A stretch of DNA of 64,000 bases from Cytophagales bacterium (GTDB taxonomy: Bacteria; Bacteroidota; Bacteroidia; Cytophagales; Spirosomataceae). Under the pieces are notes generated by a model, which was given only the letters and a program-made list of their open reading frames with translations, did not search any database and had not been told where the DNA came from. The stretch lies in assembly GCA_004292855.1 (NCBI GenBank), contig RDXN01000031.1:124001-188000 (forward strand), written 5' to 3'. Of the stretch, positions 60,962 to 64,000 are shown one piece after another (the stretch's first letter is position 1; each line of letters opens with the position of its first letter). A program made the position numbers and the translations under genes.

Positions 60962-61390
60962 ATGAACATTGAGAACGCCCAGGTGCAGATGCGCAAGGGG
61001 ATTCTGGAATTCTGCATCCTGCACATTATTTCGCGGGGCGAGGTCTATGCTTCCGACATGCTCGATGAGCTAACCTCGGCCCGCATTATGGTGGTTGAGG
61101 GCACCCTCTACCCCCTGCTGACCCGCCTGAAAAACGCCGGTCTGCTCGATTATAAATGGGTCGAATCGACATCCGGGCCTCCCCGCAAATACTATCTGCT
61201 CACCGAGTTGGGTCGCGTTTCGCTCGAAGCCCTCAACGAAACCTGGGTAGATCTGTCCGACTCCGTCCACTCCATTGTGGAGAAAACCGAACAGGTGACT
61301 AAGCCACAAAATGGGTCGGGCGTTTTGGTGTCGCTGAAGCCGATTGAGCCAATTCCAATGCCTAGTCCGTCGTCCAAAAATCCTTCTTAA
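60962..61390 (+). CDS. PadR-family transcriptional regulator
   Basis: A 142-aa regulator with the winged-helix domain of PadR: MRKGILEFCILHIISRGEVYASDMLDELTSARIMVVEGTLYPLLTRLKNAGLLDYKWVES and PPRKYYLLTELGR. The C-terminal part is short and Pro/Ser-rich (PIEPIPMPSPSSKNPS). It is paired with the PspC-domain gene 30 nt downstream, a recurrent arrangement in Bacteroidota. A dyad overlapping its promoter suggests autoregulation. Confidence 0.94.
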   Translation: MNIENAQVQMRKGILEFCILHIISRGEVYASDMLDELTSARIMVVEGTLYPLLTRLKNAGLLDYKWVESTSGPPRKYYLLTELGRVSLEALNETWVDLSDSVHSIVEKTEQVTKPQNGSGVLVSLKPIEPIPMPSPSSKNPS

Positions 61391-61420
61391 CCTGCCTTTC
61401 TTGCCTTCGGCCATATAGCC

Positions 61421-63997
61421 ATGAAAAAGACAATCAGCATAAATATTAGTGGCGTCATTTTCCACATTGAAGAAGACGGCTACGACAAACTGAAAAGCTA
61501 CCTGACATCGGTTCAGCAGTACTTTTCGACCTACGAAGACAGTCAGGAAATTGTGACGGACATTGAGAACCGGATTGCCGAAAAGCTCTTCGCCAAACTC
61601 AAAGCCACCGAAAAGCAACCCGGCGGCCCACGTCAGGCCGTGACCATCGACGATGTGAACGAACTCATAGCCTCTATGGGTACTGTGGCCGATTTTGAGG
61701 CCGTTGAAGACGAAGAAATCTTCACCACGTCGGCTAAGGCAAGTACCCAGTCGGGCGGTTCGGCAGGCAATCGGGCTACGGGCGGCACAACGTTCGGAAC
61801 CGCTGCGGGCAGTGCAATGGCCAATGAACCAACGGGCAATCCGTTCGGGGCGGGCACCCGGCAGGGACCACGCCGACTTGTGCGTGATTTGCACCGCAAA
61901 ACGCTCGGTGGTGTAGCATCCGGCCTGGCCAACTACTTCAACATCGACCCCGTTTGGATGCGGCTGTTGTTTGTGGTAATGGTGATGGGTCTCCCTATTT
62001 TGGGTGGTTCCTCCGACACTGAGGGCTTTTTTGGGCCTCTGGCTGGTATCACTGTTCTGGCCTACATAGCCATGTGGATTGCGTTCCCCGGCTCGTACAC
62101 GTTGCAGGACGACAAAACCGTGAAGAAGTTTTACCGCGACCCCGACGATAAAGTGTTGGGGGGCGTTGCCAGCGGTTTAAGTGCTTATTTCGGCATCGAC
62201 CGGGGTCTGGTTCGGTTGTTGTTCGTAATTGGTATCGCATTTTTCGGTATCGGTTTCATTACCTACGTCGTACTCTGGATCATCTCGCCCACTGCCGACA
62301 CCGTAACCGCGAAAATGGAGATGCAGGGGCAACCCATCACGCTCGCCAACATCGAACACACGATCAAGCAAAATTTGAACGTGCCCGAAACCGGCCCGGA
62401 ATCCGGCCTTACCCGCACCCTATTGTTTCCATTCCGGGCCGTGTCGATGATCTTGGCCGGTTTGGGAAGTGCATTAGGTCCATTTTTAAACAGCATCGTT
62501 AGCGTGATTCGCGTATTGATCGGCGTGGGTATGCTGGCGACCGCTTTTGCCGGGGCTATTGCCTGCGTGAGTATTGCCGGGGCCGGTTTTGGCATCCTGG
62601 CGGGTAATACGCCCTACGAGAACGATTTCTTTCCCTTCGACTGGATTCGGGCCGATCTCGACGCGCCCATGATTGTGGCCGGGTTTGCGGCTGGCGTTAT
62701 TCCCTGCATTGGTCTGGGCATTCTGGGCATCATGCTCATCACCCGCAAATCGCTTATCAATAGTCGCACGGCCCTCACGATGCTGGGCGTCTGGATCTTG
62801 AGCCTGATCATCGCTTCGGCTACCATTACCCCATTGGTGAGCGGTTTTAGCCGGGGCGAAACCGTCGAGGAAACCAAAACCCTGCCGATTGCGGGTATCC
62901 CGACGCCTACGTTTGGCATGAGCGACACCGACACGGAGTTCGATTACCACCCGAATCTGGAACTGCAAGGCTACAGTGGCACGGAGGTTCAACTGCTTAT
63001 GCGTATGAAGGCTCGTGGCCGCAACCGACGCGACGCCGAGGCCAACGCCCGCACCATCGTGTACAACTACGCGATCAAAGACTCAGTGATCCGGTTTAAC
63101 CGCGAACTCGAATTGGCCCGTGGTGCCCGGTTCCGCGCCCAGGAGTTGGATATGGACCTGCTGATTCCGTTTGAGAAACCGTTCCGCATGACCCGCGATT
63201 TTGCTTACTTCATTAACAATGGTTTTAGCGATGAGGAACTGAACCGGATGGACCGGACGATCTGGAAGATGACTGCAAACGAGGGTTTGGTGAGCATCAA
63301 CTTCCCCCGCACCAAAGAGGAATCGGACGACGACGATAACGATAACAACATGAGCGGCAACGACTCGTCGGACGATAACAATGAATTTGATATTAACACT
63401 GATTTTGGCTCTGCCGGACCAGTAAACCGCACGTTCACCGTTGATTCGTTTGATGATATCGATGCAACAGGCGCGCTCATTATTCGGGTGCAGCACGGTG
63501 ATGCGTTCCGGGTTGAAGCCGATGGTAATCAGCGTGATATCGACCAATTGCAGGTCGACGTGGATGGCCGGACGCTGAAACTGCGGCCCTACAAAGACCG
63601 GCCTTTCAACATCACCCAAAGCCGGAGCGTTCGGATAACGATTACGATGCCTACCATCGAAGAGCTGAAGCTGACAGGAGCCTGCCGCGCTCAGGTAGAG
63701 GGCATGCCCCCCCTCAACCGGCTCGACGTGGACCTGAATGGAGCTAGTTCGGCGGTCATCAACGCCAACGTCGACCGGCTAAACATAGATATGAACGGGG
63801 CCTCGAAAATAAAACTCGAAGGCGAAGCCGATGAAATAAAGTCTTCGCTTTCGGGAGCTTCCCTGCTTTACGCGAAAGGTATGAGCGTGGGCAAGGCCGA
63901 CGTGAAGGCCAACGGAGCTAGTCAGGCCCGGTTTGGGCAGGTTCGCGAACTCGACGAAGACACCTCCGGGGCGGGCAGCGTCAGCCGCGAAAATTAA
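61421..63997 (+). CDS. PspC-domain membrane protein with C-terminal GIN (DUF2807) domain
   Basis: An 858-aa protein with an N-terminal cytosolic helix region (KTISINISGVIFHIEEDGYDKL... QEIVTDIENRIAEKL), two PspC modules (about 160-225 with HRKTLGGVASGLANYFNIDP, and about 235-290 with PDDKVLGGVASGLSAYFGIDR), further membrane segments (about 335-480), an Asp/Asn-rich linker (DDDDNDNN), and a C-terminal beta-helical DUF2807/GIN domain (FDDIDATGALIIRVQHGDAF ... GASSAVINANVDRLNIDMNGASKIKL). It is probably an envelope-stress membrane protein regulated by the adjacent PadR protein. The stop is at 63995-63997. Confidence 0.9.
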   Translation: MKKTISINISGVIFHIEEDGYDKLKSYLTSVQQYFSTYEDSQEIVTDIENRIAEKLFAKLKATEKQPGGPRQAVTIDDVNELIASMGTVADFEAVEDEEIFTTSAKASTQSGGSAGNRATGGTTFGTAAGSAMANEPTGNPFGAGTRQGPRRLVRDLHRKTLGGVASGLANYFNIDPVWMRLLFVVMVMGLPILGGSSDTEGFFGPLAGITVLAYIAMWIAFPGSYTLQDDKTVKKFYRDPDDKVLGGVASGLSAYFGIDRGLVRLLFVIGIAFFGIGFITYVVLWIISPTADTVTAKMEMQGQPITLANIEHTIKQNLNVPETGPESGLTRTLLFPFRAVSMILAGLGSALGPFLNSIVSVIRVLIGVGMLATAFAGAIACVSIAGAGFGILAGNTPYENDFFPFDWIRADLDAPMIVAGFAAGVIPCIGLGILGIMLITRKSLINSRTALTMLGVWILSLIIASATITPLVSGFSRGETVEETKTLPIAGIPTPTFGMSDTDTEFDYHPNLELQGYSGTEVQLLMRMKARGRNRRDAEANARTIVYNYAIKDSVIRFNRELELARGARFRAQELDMDLLIPFEKPFRMTRDFAYFINNGFSDEELNRMDRTIWKMTANEGLVSINFPRTKEESDDDDNDNNMSGNDSSDDNNEFDINTDFGSAGPVNRTFTVDSFDDIDATGALIIRVQHGDAFRVEADGNQRDIDQLQVDVDGRTLKLRPYKDRPFNITQSRSVRITITMPTIEELKLTGACRAQVEGMPPLNRLDVDLNGASSAVINANVDRLNIDMNGASKIKLEGEADEIKSSLSGASLLYAKGMSVGKADVKANGASQARFGQVRELDEDTSGAGSVSREN

Positions 63998-64000
63998 TCC

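Noticed and set aside
60750-60965. 71-codon open frame before the PadR gene
   Set aside because: It covers the PadR promoter and dyad; an abrupt change from repeat-like to AT-rich sequence and no homology make coding unlikely.

Overview
The window looks like chromosome from a Bacteroidota bacterium of the order Cytophagales, close to Spirosoma and its relatives. The grounds are a type IX secretion (T9SS) sortase homologue (PorU2-like), a secreted amylase with a T9SS-type C-terminal sorting tail, an outer-membrane beta-barrel receptor of the TonB-dependent class, LytTR and AraC regulators, DUF1080 and ThuA proteins, fairly high GC for the phylum, and several promoters of the form TTG-N18-20-TAnnTTTG. 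This is a family-level inference; no rRNA or marker gene is present. I found no tRNA, rRNA, CRISPR array, phage or intact insertion sequence.

Layout. 1-7.6 kb: end of an SDR gene; a minus-strand operon of a secreted HEGSH metallopeptidase-like protein, a LytS-type kinase and a LytTR regulator; and, divergent from it, a PorU2-like protease and a membrane protein. 7.5-11.2 kb: thiamine pyrophosphokinase, guanine deaminase, a PD-(D/E)XK-like protein, then divergent moaC and moeA framed by a 31-bp inverted repeat. 11.2-19.6 kb: an AraC regulator divergent from a sugar-catabolism-like run (TIM-barrel epimerase, Gfo/Idh/MocA oxidoreductase, TlpA-like thioredoxin protein, and a 1269-aa ThuA/dehydrogenase/HEAT/CARDB/cupredoxin fusion). 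19.6-28.5 kb: a sensor-less histidine kinase, a Lys-rich protein, an RNA methyltransferase, a small non-coding transposable element, and envelope genes including an outer-membrane receptor. 28.6-36.6 kb: a long minus-strand series (aldo/keto reductase, AraC regulator, beta-propeller protein, second aldo/keto reductase, mutarotase-like protein, PQQ dehydrogenase, surface protein). 36.7-43 kb: T9SS amylase, second GH13 enzyme, sulfatase. 43-46.4 kb: a convergent two-component system with an unknown small protein. 46.4-53.7 kb: surface proteins and lipoproteins. 53.9-64 kb: stand-alone LytTR protein, Uma2 nuclease, VWA membrane protein, fabG, an outer-membrane protein, NlpC/P60 hydrolase, DUF1080 protein, and a PadR/PspC pair.

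The most useful signals lie between genes. Four regulators have plausible operators that I could see by eye. LytTR: 10-bp direct repeats 21 bp apart in the divergent peptidase/porU2 promoter. NarL-type regulator: an 18-bp palindrome at its own promoter and, with two changes, at the promoter of the facing kinase. AraC: a 13-bp identical core upstream of two units in the 30-37 kb region. PadR: a dyad overlapping its own -33 element. There is also a 173-bp MITE with 21-bp terminal inverted repeats and a perfect 8-bp target duplication, plus at least six sequence families of paired inverted repeats in intergenic gaps.

Functionally the window joins carbohydrate use (two GH13 enzymes, DUF1080, ThuA fusion, epimerase, oxidoreductases, PQQ dehydrogenase, sulfatase) with envelope and secretion functions. 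All assignments rest on reading motifs and family resemblance; no database search was run.
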